A stretch of 6,919 nt of DNA from JBOGFC01 sp050742155 (GCA_050742155.1 JBOGFC010000013.1:1-6919), one strand, 5' to 3'. Shown: positions 1 to 5,259, numbered from the stretch's first letter. The notes: generated from the sequence alone by a model not told the origin. Numbers and translations are program-made.

Positions 1-154
1 TGTCCGCCTCGAAGATCGACCCGTTGTCGTCCGTGAACCAGTTCTTGGCCCCGTCGTCGGTGAGCTCCAGCCCCCGCACCAGGAAGGCAGCCATCTGAGC
101 CCTGGTGACCTGATCGTCCGGGCAGAACCGGTCGTTGGCGGGCGGGTTGCAGCC
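1..154 (-). repeat. Inverted repeat arm A (SLH-like coding sequence)
   Basis: The reverse complement of 1-154 matches 4623-4776 with six mismatches by eye (about 148 of 154), three of them third-codon or paired changes. Both copies code for the same part of an SLH-like repeat in the same frame, from GCNPP to FEAD. The arm may extend beyond the left edge. Confidence 0.85.
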
Positions 155-490
155 GAAGGTGATGTGGGCCGCCGCCAGAGCGTTGATGTCGGCCTGATGA
201 ACGCTGCCGGCGGTATCGGTGAAGAACTGGTCTTCTGTGGCCGGGTACTGGAAGGCCCGCACCAAAAACGAGGCCATCTGCGCCCGGGTGGTGGGCTCGG
301 CCGGACAGTAATGGTCGTTGATGGGCGGGTTGCAGCCCTTGGTGATGCCCTGGGCGGCGATGGCCTCGATGTTGCCCTCGTGGATGTTGCCGTCGTCGTC
401 GACGAAGCTGCCGCTGGAGGCGTCCGCCACGCCGGCCGGCACGGCAAGCAGCAAGGCGATCAGCAGGCCCCGCCTGATGAAGGTGCCCAT
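1..490 (-). CDS. Secreted SLH-like repeat protein, N-terminal part (truncated by window edge)
   Basis: The frame opens at ATG 490-488 and stays open for 163 codons to the left edge, so the C-terminus is missing. Residues 1-24 form a signal peptide: MGTFIRR, then a Leu/Ala-rich core, then VADA before SSGS. The mature chain starts straight away with S-layer-homology-like repeats: repeat 1 about residues 29-80, repeat 2 about 89-141, repeat 3 begins at 152. Each has an acidic FxDD start, an 'I.alaa.gIT.GC' helix, a C-x8-C pair (C53/C62 and C114/C123) and an R.QMA.FLVRA helix. SLH-type modules usually hold exported proteins at the cell envelope; the role here is inferred. A G-rich stretch at 491-500 is a poorly spaced ribosome site. 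The gene is divergent from the operon starting at 584, and its repeat 2/3 region is nearly identical to part of the gene ending at 5096. What follows the repeats cannot be seen. Confidence 0.85.
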   Translation of the reverse strand, partial: MGTFIRRGLLIALLLAVPAGVADASSGSFVDDDGNIHEGNIEAIAAQGITKGCNPPINDHYCPAEPTTRAQMASFLVRAFQYPATEDQFFTDTAGSVHQADINALAAAHITFGCNPPANDRFCPDDQVTRAQMAAFLVRGLELTDDGAKNWFTDDNGSIFEAD

Positions 491-583
491 CCCCCCTCTC
501 GGCCGGTGGCGGACATCTTCGCGTAAGCGCTCCCCTACCGCATATTGACCCGGACCTCCCGGCCTGCCACCATCCCGCCGAGC
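491..583. promoter_or_regulatory. Divergent intergenic spacer, presumed promoter region for both flanking units
   Basis: This 93-bp gap lies between two genes that point away from each other, so it should hold both promoters. The only box-like element is TTGACC at 545-550 on the plus strand. The hexamer 17 bp further on (CACCAT, 568-573) is a poor -10, and if used it would start the transcript almost at the ATG at 584, a leaderless arrangement common in actinobacteria. On the minus strand AT-richer bases lie around 541-547, but no convincing box pair is visible. The assignment rests on gene orientation, not on recognised motifs. Confidence 0.35.
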
Positions 584-1111
584 ATGGAGCCACTGGCCGG
601 GCCCCTCCTAGCCGCCGCAGTCCTCCTGGTTCTGGGCGGCGCACCCAAGATGGTGCGGCCCGAGCCGACCGCCCGTGCACTGGCCTCGCTCCGCCTGCCG
701 GCCCCTCCGGGGGCGGTACGGGCTCTGGGTCTGGCCGAGGTGGCGATCGGCGCCGGGGCCCTCCTCACCGGCGGCAGGGCCTTCGCCCTGGCCATGGGGG
801 CGTCCTACCTGGCCTTCGCCCTCTTCCTCCTGGCCGCCCTGGCCCGTCCCCAGAGGCTGCGGTCCTGCGGGTGCCTGGGGGCGACTGAGACACCGCCCAC
901 CGGGCTCCACCTGCTGCTCAACCTGGCCGGGGCGTCCATCGCCCTGCTGGTGGCCGCCTCTCCCATCGGTCCAGTGGCCCGGGTGGTGGCCGTCCAGCCG
1001 GCCTGGGGGATCCCCTTCCTCCTGCTCACGGCGGCATGCGTGTGGTTCGCCTACCTAGCACTCTCCCGGCTCTCCGAGCTGAGCACGCTCTGGGGCGGCG
1101 CCCGGAGGTGA
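584..1111 (+). CDS. MauE/DoxX-type redox-associated membrane protein
   Basis: A 175-residue integral membrane protein with about four to five hydrophobic segments (roughly residues 7-22, 46-64, 66-87, 108-127 and 138-160). The loop before the fourth segment carries C95-G-C97-L-G, followed by H109 and N113. A CxC(F/L)G motif followed by H and N is typical of MauE-family proteins, which sit beside thioredoxin-like MauD and are needed to mature the disulfide-rich light chain of methylamine dehydrogenase. The likely role is passing electrons or oxidising equivalents across the membrane to the extracytoplasmic redoxin encoded two genes on. Start: a TTG at 545 is in frame, but ATG 584 places the first helix at the N-terminus as expected; neither has a clear ribosome site. 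The stop overlaps the next gene's GTG by 4 nt. The family call is fairly firm; the exact substrate is unknown. Confidence 0.8.
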   Translation: MEPLAGPLLAAAVLLVLGGAPKMVRPEPTARALASLRLPAPPGAVRALGLAEVAIGAGALLTGGRAFALAMGASYLAFALFLLAALARPQRLRSCGCLGATETPPTGLHLLLNLAGASIALLVAASPIGPVARVVAVQPAWGIPFLLLTAACVWFAYLALSRLSELSTLWGGARR

Positions 1112-1719
1112 GCTCCCGGCTGGCCGAGCGGGGGGCCGGGTGGCTGGAGTCGCGCCTCACCCGGCGCAGCTTCCTGGTGCGGGCGGCCATGGTGGGCTCG
1201 GCGCTGGTGGCCGCCCCGGCCGCCTTCCTGCTGCGCCCGGTGACCGCCTACGCGGCCATCTGCGGGACCGACCCGAACTGCGACGACGGCTACACCGTCT
1301 TTTGCTGCTCCATCTATCGGGGGATCAACCGCTGTCCGCCCGGCACCTTCGTGGGGGGCTGGTGGAAGGCGGACAATTCATCCTTCTGCTGCTCCAACGG
1401 GTCGGCCCAGCCCCGCTACTACATCGACTGCCATCCCACCTGCACCTGCACCGACGGCTGCGAGGACTCCTTCTGCGACCCGGGCTGCATCCAGTGCCAA
1501 TGCCGCTGCGGAGAGGGAAGCTGCGACCAGCGGCGGGTGTGCTGCAACTACTTCCGTTACGGCCAGTGTCACCAGGAGATCGGCTGCTCCGGGCCGGTGG
1601 CCTGCCGAATGGTCACCTGCACGCCGCCCTACCTGATCTACGGGTCATGCGACTCGACCAGCGTCACCGACAACCAGACCGTCGGCCACACCGCCCCGTG
1701 CCTGGCCGGCCCTTGCTGA
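1108..1719 (+). CDS. Tat-exported 26-cysteine protein resembling methylamine dehydrogenase light chain
   Basis: 203 residues. A twin-arginine signal runs from T-R19-R20-SFLV through a hydrophobic stretch to AYA at 47-49, leaving a mature chain of about 154 residues with 26 cysteines (17%). A CPPGT block (76-80), a Trp pair W85-W86 and 'RYYIDC' (103-108) follow the order seen around the first quinone-forming Trp of the methylamine dehydrogenase light chain, which is also disulfide-rich and Tat-exported. The second half (GSCDQRRVCCNYFRYGQC and the region after it) is also Cys-rich but has no Trp, so the second Trp needed for tryptophan tryptophylquinone is absent. The protein is probably folded outside the membrane with many disulfides, assisted by the flanking MauE-like and thioredoxin-like proteins. 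Start GTG 1108 overlaps the previous stop (GTGA), implying translational coupling; the ATG at 1036 would overlap that gene heavily, and any start after residue 20 would lose the RR pair. Function is unknown; light-chain kinship is a pattern judgement. Confidence 0.82.
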   Translation: MSSRLAERGAGWLESRLTRRSFLVRAAMVGSALVAAPAAFLLRPVTAYAAICGTDPNCDDGYTVFCCSIYRGINRCPPGTFVGGWWKADNSSFCCSNGSAQPRYYIDCHPTCTCTDGCEDSFCDPGCIQCQCRCGEGSCDQRRVCCNYFRYGQCHQEIGCSGPVACRMVTCTPPYLIYGSCDSTSVTDNQTVGHTAPCLAGPC

Positions 1720-1720
1720 T

Positions 1721-1728
1721 AGGAGGAG
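1721..1728 (+). promoter_or_regulatory. Strong Shine-Dalgarno AGGAGGAG
   Basis: AGGAGGAG lies two bases before ATG 1731 counted from its end, with the AGGAGG core ending 4 nt before the start. It is the clearest ribosome site in the operon and fixes the redoxin start at 1731 rather than at any upstream codon of the long open frame that begins at 1140. Confidence 0.75.
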
Positions 1729-1730
1729 AG

Positions 1731-2447
1731 ATGACCGTGCTGATCATCGTGGAAGCGGCCGCCATCCTGCTGCTGGGACTGCTGGTGGCCGGCCTGCTGC
1801 GCAGCCATGCCGAGATCCTCCGCCGGCTGCACGAGCTGGGGGCGGGCGTGGGAGACCACACCCATCAGCCGGACGGGAACGGCCGGCGGTGGCTGGCGGC
1901 CCCGGCCCGGGCGTCCTCGCCGGCCCACGACCTCTCAGGAACCACCCTCGACGACCAGGCGGTGGGGGTGGCGGTGCGCGGGGTGGGGCACGGGACGCTG
2001 CTCGCCTTCCTCTCCAGTGGCTGCCTGACCTGCGCCGGCTTCTGGGAGGCCTTCCGCTCCCCGGAGCGCCTCTCCCTTCCGAGGGACACGCGCCTGGTGG
2101 TGGTCACCAAGGATCCGGAGGAGGAGAGCCCGGCCGCCCTGCGCCGGCTGGCTCCCGAGGGGGTCCCGGTGGTGATGTCCGGCACCGCCTGGCAGGACTA
2201 CAGGGTGCCGGGCTCGCCCTATTTCGTCTATGCCGACGGGCCCAGCGGGCGGGTGGCCGGGGAGGGCACGGCGGCCACCTGGGCCCAGGTGGAGAACCTG
2301 CTCGGCCAGGCGGTGGCCGACGCCCGTTCGCATGGGGACGCCTATCGGGAAGCCCGGGCCGACCGGGAGCTGATGGCGGCCGGCATCTATCCGGGCCATC
2401 TCAGCCTGTACGCCGAGGGCGAGGACCCGGAGGAAGAGTCCTCGTGA
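1731..2447 (+). CDS. Membrane-anchored thioredoxin-like (MauD-type) redoxin
   Basis: 238 residues. Residues 3-22 are a single hydrophobic helix (anchor), followed by a basic helix (RSHAEILRRLHEL) and a low-complexity linker to about 75. The thioredoxin fold follows: beta strand GTLLAFLSS, active-site C98-L-T-C101, strand RLVVVTKD, and the cis-Pro loop at S162-P163-Y164. The C-terminal tail about 205-227 (DRELMAAGIYPGHLSLY) lies outside the fold. CLTC differs from the CGPC of reducing thioredoxins and suits a specialised thiol-disulfide protein. MauD, its nearest functional analogue, works with MauE on the light chain of methylamine dehydrogenase, and the gene order here repeats that pairing next to a 26-Cys client. 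Only 11 nt separate it from the preceding stop, and its TGA overlaps the next GTG. The charge after the helix makes topology uncertain; an extracytoplasmic domain is expected by analogy. Confidence 0.83.
   Translation: MTVLIIVEAAAILLLGLLVAGLLRSHAEILRRLHELGAGVGDHTHQPDGNGRRWLAAPARASSPAHDLSGTTLDDQAVGVAVRGVGHGTLLAFLSSGCLTCAGFWEAFRSPERLSLPRDTRLVVVTKDPEEESPAALRRLAPEGVPVVMSGTAWQDYRVPGSPYFVYADGPSGRVAGEGTAATWAQVENLLGQAVADARSHGDAYREARADRELMAAGIYPGHLSLYAEGEDPEEESS
2429..2436 (+). promoter_or_regulatory. Shine-Dalgarno GGAGGAAG for the 34-residue microprotein
   Basis: GGAGGAAG sits inside the 3' end of the redoxin gene, 7 nt before GTG 2444. This is good spacing and the main reason for treating the short ORF as translated. 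Confidence 0.5.
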
Positions 2448-2548
2448 CCGACTGGTCGGTGGCGGTGGTGGCCGGGGTGGCGGTGGCGGTGGTGGCCGGG
2501 GTGGCGGTGGCGGCGCTGGCCGGGCTGCGCTCCAGCTGGTCCCCTTGA
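2444..2548 (+). CDS. 34-residue single-helix membrane microprotein
   Basis: A short ORF, GTG to TGA, that exactly fills the gap between two operon genes. It begins MTDWS, continues with about 22 Val/Ala/Gly/Leu residues (6-27) and ends LRSSWSP. The hydrophobic part is long enough to cross the membrane once, with an acidic N-terminus and an Arg after the helix. GTG overlaps the redoxin stop by 4 nt (GTGA), a Shine-Dalgarno lies 7 nt upstream, and the next gene starts 9 nt after the stop, matching the coupling used throughout the operon. The helix is built from an 8-residue repeat (VAVAVVAG type) encoded by imperfect 24-nt units. It could be a small subunit or scaffold for the redoxin or the membrane protein that follows. 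No family is recognised; the alternative is a non-coding spacer, which the overlap and ribosome site make less likely. Confidence 0.6.
   Translation: MTDWSVAVVAGVAVAVVAGVAVAALAGLRSSWSP
2459..2524 (+). repeat. Imperfect 24-nt tandem GTG/GCG repeat inside the microprotein gene
   Basis: Units at 2477-2500 and 2501-2524, plus a shortened 18-nt unit at 2459-2476, each ending in a Gly codon GGG and made of GTG, GCG and GCC codons. Each full unit encodes eight residues, so copy-number change would lengthen or shorten the helix in frame. The plus strand (and mRNA) has many closely spaced GG and GGGG runs. Confidence 0.7.
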
Positions 2549-2557
2549 GGGGAGTCG

Positions 2558-3160
2558 ATGCTGTCCAGCATCACCCCGCTCGGGGAGCGGGGACGGAGGA
2601 GGAGATGGGGAGCCACGGTGGCCCTGTACGTGCTCGGGTCGGTGGCCGGCGGGGGCGCCCTGGGGGCGGCGCTGGGAGGCACAGGCACACTATTCGTCGG
2701 CCCTCTCCGGCCGGGGCCGGCCGTCCTGAGCCTGCTGGTGGTGGCCCTCTGTGCTTTGGCGGCGGCCGTCGACCTCCGGCTGCTGAGAGGCGGCCTGCCC
2801 ACCGTGGGGCGACAGGTCAACGAGGACTGGCTGGACCGCTACCGCGGATGGGTGATCGGCCTGGGATACGGATTCCAGCTTGGGTTGGGAGTGGTGACCA
2901 TCGTCACCACCGCCACCGTCTACCTCACCTTCGCCCTGGCCCTGGTGGCCGGATCGTGGACCGGAGGTCTGGCGGTGGGAGGGGCCTTCGGTCTGGCCAG
3001 AGCCCTGCCGCTGCTGGCCATGCGGCGGGCGAGCACCCCGGAGCGGCTGCTCAGGGCCCATCGTCGGCTCCAGGCCTGGGCGCGGCCCGCCCGGCTGGCG
3101 GTGCCCGCCCTGCTGTCGGTGGTGGCGGTGGGGGTGGCCGGCCTGGGAGGCTTGCTATGA
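2558..3160 (+). CDS. Polytopic membrane protein, possibly distantly MauF/CcdA-like
   Basis: 200 residues with a basic N-terminus (ERGRRRRW, 10-17) and about five hydrophobic segments: near 18-40, 54-73, 97-119, 121-147 and 178-198. The stretch 'GLGYGFQLGLGVVT' (101-114) with a following 'TATVYLTF' recalls the Gly-rich, helix-breaking segments of CcdA/MauF-type transporters, which relay electrons through membrane cysteines. The only Cys here is C65, so a classical paired-Cys relay is not possible; it may be a degenerate or structural relative, or unrelated. The ribosome site GAGGGGAG (2547-2554) lies just before ATG 2558, and the stop overlaps the next start (ATGA). Its position directly after a redoxin and microprotein suggests a membrane partner of the redox module. 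Membrane nature is firm; family is not. Confidence 0.75.
   Translation: MLSSITPLGERGRRRRWGATVALYVLGSVAGGGALGAALGGTGTLFVGPLRPGPAVLSLLVVALCALAAAVDLRLLRGGLPTVGRQVNEDWLDRYRGWVIGLGYGFQLGLGVVTIVTTATVYLTFALALVAGSWTGGLAVGGAFGLARALPLLAMRRASTPERLLRAHRRLQAWARPARLAVPALLSVVAVGVAGLGGLL
3145..3150 (+). promoter_or_regulatory. Shine-Dalgarno GGGAGG for the 152-residue orphan gene
   Basis: GGGAGG ends 6 nt before ATG 3157 and chooses this start over the longer open frame that begins at 2545. Confidence 0.6.
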
Positions 3161-3615
3161 GGATCGAAGGGCATGGCTTGCGGGCCGACCTGCCTCCCGG
3201 CTGGGAGGGGCGCATCTACCGGCGGACTCCGGAGCGGCCGGAGTCCACCACCCATCCCATCCTGCACGCCGGTACCTTCCCCCTGCCGGAAGAGCGGGGC
3301 GACTTCGGCAGCGGGGCGGTGCAGCTGATGGGCGGGGACGACCTCTTCGTCGCTCTGGTCGAGTATGACCGAGAGGCCGCCGACACCGCCCTGTTCGCCA
3401 AACAGGGTCTTCCCCGGCCGTCGGCCGGTGCCTTCAGCCCCCGCAAGCTGCAGCGCCACGTGCCCGGCCAGGCCGGGGCTCGGTTCTTCTTCTCCCACCG
3501 GGGGCGGGCCTTCTGCCTGTACGTGGTGCTGGGCAGCGCGGCCCGGCGAGATCCGTTGGTGGGGCGGGTGAGGCCGGTGGTGGCCACGATCGACGTGGAC
3601 CCGGCCGCCCCATGA
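3157..3615 (+). CDS. Conserved-looking orphan protein of 152 residues
   Basis: Not recognised as a named family. It has no signal peptide and no membrane helix, so it is probably cytoplasmic. It begins GHGLRADLPPGWEGRIYRR, an amphipathic strand pattern, followed by 'GTFPLP' (39-44), 'GDFGSGAVQLMG' (48-59), 'DDLFVALVEY' (61-70), 'LQRHVPGQAG' (98-107), 'ARFFFSHRGRAFCLYVVLGS' (108-127) and a final strand VVATIDVD (141-148). Alternating hydrophobic residues predict a mainly beta fold. There is a single Cys (C120). The start overlaps the previous stop (ATGA) with a good ribosome site, and the stop overlaps the next start, so it is made in step with the membrane protein and the propeller. It may be a cytosolic or membrane-face partner of the export/redox module, but this is inference only. 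Confidence 0.75.
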   Translation: MRIEGHGLRADLPPGWEGRIYRRTPERPESTTHPILHAGTFPLPEERGDFGSGAVQLMGGDDLFVALVEYDREAADTALFAKQGLPRPSAGAFSPRKLQRHVPGQAGARFFFSHRGRAFCLYVVLGSAARRDPLVGRVRPVVATIDVDPAAP

Positions 3616-5096
3616 GGCGTCGAGCGTGGACGCTGCCGGCCCTGCTGATCTCGGCGTGGGCCGCCGCCCTATTGATCCCGGTGCAGGGCTCCGCCCAGAC
3701 CGAGGAGGAGAGCTTCGCCTTCCTGCAGGCCTTCGACGGGGGGAGCACCTACCGGATCATGCTCACCAACGGGCTGGGGGACAAGCGGCGGCAGGTGACC
3801 GCCCAGCAGGCCGTGGGCCGGCCTTCCTTCTCTCCCGATGGCACCCAGCTGGTCTTCCCCGGCCCGCTCACCGACGACAGCGACGGGCGCTATGCCATCT
3901 ACGCGGTCGGGGTGGACGGCACCCTGCTGCGGCGGCTGACCACCCCGGCTATCGCCGACTTCGACCCGGCCTGGTCGCCGGACGGCACCCGCATCGCCTT
4001 CTCCCGGGACCAGCAGGGCGACCTCCACCCGGACACCTGCTGCTCGATCGGGGTCATGGGCGCCGACGGGAGCGGGGCGACCATCATGCCCGGCACCGTG
4101 GGGGGCAGCTTTCCGTCCTGGGCGCCCGATTCGGCCCACCTCGTCTACCAGCGGGCGGACGGCATATGGGTGACCCGGCTGGACGGCCGGGAGGCCCGGC
4201 GCCTGGCCGGCCCGGGCGCCACCCAGCCGGCCTGGTCCCCGGACGGCTCCCAGGTCGCCTATGCCCAGCAGCTGACCACCACCCAATCCCGCATCCTGGT
4301 GGTTCCGGTGGGGGGAGGCGCTGCCACCGTGTGGGCCGAGGTGTCCGGCCGGGCGGAATCCCCGGTGTGGGCCCCGGACGGCCAGGCCATCTACTTCGTG
4401 CGCTACGACGGAGACGGGTACGACGGGCGGACCGCCTCCGAGGTGTGGCGGGCATCGCTCGGGTTGGCTCCCAGCCAGGTGTTCGGAGACACCAGCCGCA
4501 TCTACTTCCTGGATCACACCCTGGGTTTCATCGACGCGGTCTCCAACCCGTTCATCGACGTGCCTCCCGGCCACCTGTTCGAAACCGAGATCGCCTGGCT
4601 GGCCTCGGAGGGAATCACCAAGGGCTGCAACCCGCCCATCAACGACCGGTTCTGCCCGGACGATCAGGTCACCAGGGCCCAGATGGCCGCCTTCCTGGTG
4701 CGGGGGCTGGAGCTCACCGACGACGGAGGCAAGAACTGGTTCACGGACGACAACGGGTCGATCTTCGAGGCGGACATCAACCGCCTGGCCGCGGCGGGCA
4801 TCACCAAGGGCTGTAACCCGCCCTTCAACGATCGGTTCTGCCCGGAGGAGTCGGTGAGCCGCGCCCAGATGGCCTCGTTCCTGGTGCGGGCGCGCGGCTA
4901 CACAGAGGGGGCCGGTGACGACCTGTTCGTGGACGACGACCACTCGGTGCACGAGGCGGATATCGACCGGCTGGGGACCGCGGGGGTGACCAAGGGCTGC
5001 AACCCCCCGGCCAACGATCGATATTGTCCCGAGGACCCGGTGATCCGAGGCCAGATGGCCGCCTTTCTCTATCGGGCGCTGCGGGACATCAGATAA
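3612..5096 (+). CDS. Exported TolB-like beta-propeller with C-terminal SLH-like repeats
   Basis: 494 residues. The signal peptide is MRRRAW, a hydrophobic core to about 25, then GSAQ. Residues about 35-300 hold PD40/WD40-like blades, visible as five motifs: FSPDGTQLVF (73-82), WSPDGTRIAF (121-130), WAPDSAHLVY (170-179), WSPDGSQVAY (208-217) and WAPDGQAIYF (253-262). These are typical of TolB-type propellers that bind proteins or ligands. After a linker, three SLH-like repeats follow (about 314-366, 377-428, 439-490), each with a C-x8-C pair (C339/C348, C401/C410, C463/C472). A vicinal C143-C144 pair is unusual in a blade. As the last operon gene it overlaps the orphan's stop (ATGA) and has no ribosome site of its own, so translation is probably coupled. 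It likely sits at the cell surface; it may partner the Cys-rich protein, as a propeller heavy chain does in methylamine dehydrogenase, but sequence kinship to that heavy chain is not evident. Confidence 0.83.
   Translation: MRRRAWTLPALLISAWAAALLIPVQGSAQTEEESFAFLQAFDGGSTYRIMLTNGLGDKRRQVTAQQAVGRPSFSPDGTQLVFPGPLTDDSDGRYAIYAVGVDGTLLRRLTTPAIADFDPAWSPDGTRIAFSRDQQGDLHPDTCCSIGVMGADGSGATIMPGTVGGSFPSWAPDSAHLVYQRADGIWVTRLDGREARRLAGPGATQPAWSPDGSQVAYAQQLTTTQSRILVVPVGGGAATVWAEVSGRAESPVWAPDGQAIYFVRYDGDGYDGRTASEVWRASLGLAPSQVFGDTSRIYFLDHTLGFIDAVSNPFIDVPPGHLFETEIAWLASEGITKGCNPPINDRFCPDDQVTRAQMAAFLVRGLELTDDGGKNWFTDDNGSIFEADINRLAAAGITKGCNPPFNDRFCPEESVSRAQMASFLVRARGYTEGAGDDLFVDDDHSVHEADIDRLGTAGVTKGCNPPANDRYCPEDPVIRGQMAAFLYRALRDIR
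4623..4776 (+). repeat. Inverted repeat arm B (SLH-like coding sequence)
   Basis: Partner of arm A, inside the C-terminal repeats of the propeller gene. Similarity drops after 4776 only because the window ends at arm A's base 1, so the true length is unknown. Confidence 0.85.
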
Positions 5097-5237
5097 CGCG
5101 AAGGACGGTCGGGTCGCCCCCGTTCCCTTAGGGCAAGAGGGCGAGCGAGGCTCTGGAATCCCCCCAGCTCGGAGGCTCGGCAGGAGGCTCGGGGACGGGA
5201 ATCGGCGGCTCCGCCACTTGCCTATCCGCTAACGCTC
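5097..5237. other. Convergent intergenic spacer, no clear terminator
   Basis: The 141 bp between two genes ending towards each other would be expected to hold terminators. Only weak hairpins are visible: GGCGG-CT-CCGCC at 5204-5215 and CGGG/CCCG around 5114-5126, neither followed by a T tract on either strand. A 10-bp GGAGGCTCGG occurs twice (5171-5180 and 5183-5192). A 23-bp copy of the minus gene's end is at 5127-5149. Confidence 0.5.
5127..5149 (-). repeat. 23-bp direct repeat, downstream copy of a gene's 3' end
   Basis: Perfectly identical to 5237-5259, which encodes the last residues (SLALLP) and TAA stop of the minus-strand SpoIID-like gene. The two copies are 110 bp apart, which is not a multiple of three, so this copy is in another frame of that gene. 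Confidence 0.85.
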
Positions 5238-5259
5238 TTAGGGCAAGAGGGCGAGCGAG
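5237..5259 (-). repeat. 23-bp direct repeat, copy within the gene's 3' end
   Basis: The in-gene copy of the repeat at 5127-5149; it spans the final codons and stop of the SpoIID-like gene plus one base beyond. Confidence 0.85.

Noticed and set aside
545..573. TTGACC at 545 as a -35 promoter box
   Set aside because: The matching -10 position reads CACCAT, a weak match; kept only as a remark in the spacer entry.
545..583. TTG start at 545 for the MauE-like gene
   Set aside because: It adds 13 polar residues before the first helix, and ATG 584 is a better fit, although neither has a ribosome site, so it is not fully excluded.
1108..1719. Functional methylamine dehydrogenase light chain with tryptophan tryptophylquinone
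   Set aside because: Only one adjacent Trp pair is present in the mature chain, the second distant Trp is missing, and no MauG-like gene is in the window.
1140..1730. N-terminal extension of the redoxin frame upstream of 1731
   Set aside because: It overlaps the Cys-rich gene in another frame, is Leu/Arg/Pro-rich low-complexity sequence, and the strong AGGAGGAG sits just before ATG 1731.
2545..3156. N-terminal extension of the 152-residue orphan's frame
   Set aside because: It overlaps the polytopic membrane protein in another frame and has Arg/Gly/Pro shadow composition; the ribosome site at 3145-3150 supports ATG 3157.
3669..4952. 427-codon open frame on the minus strand
   Set aside because: It lies wholly antisense to the propeller/SLH gene, has no recognisable domain and reflects the high GC content, which removes stops from shadow frames.
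5204..5215. GGCGG-CT-CCGCC hairpin as a terminator
   Set aside because: Stem is only five pairs with a two-base loop and there is no T tract on either side.
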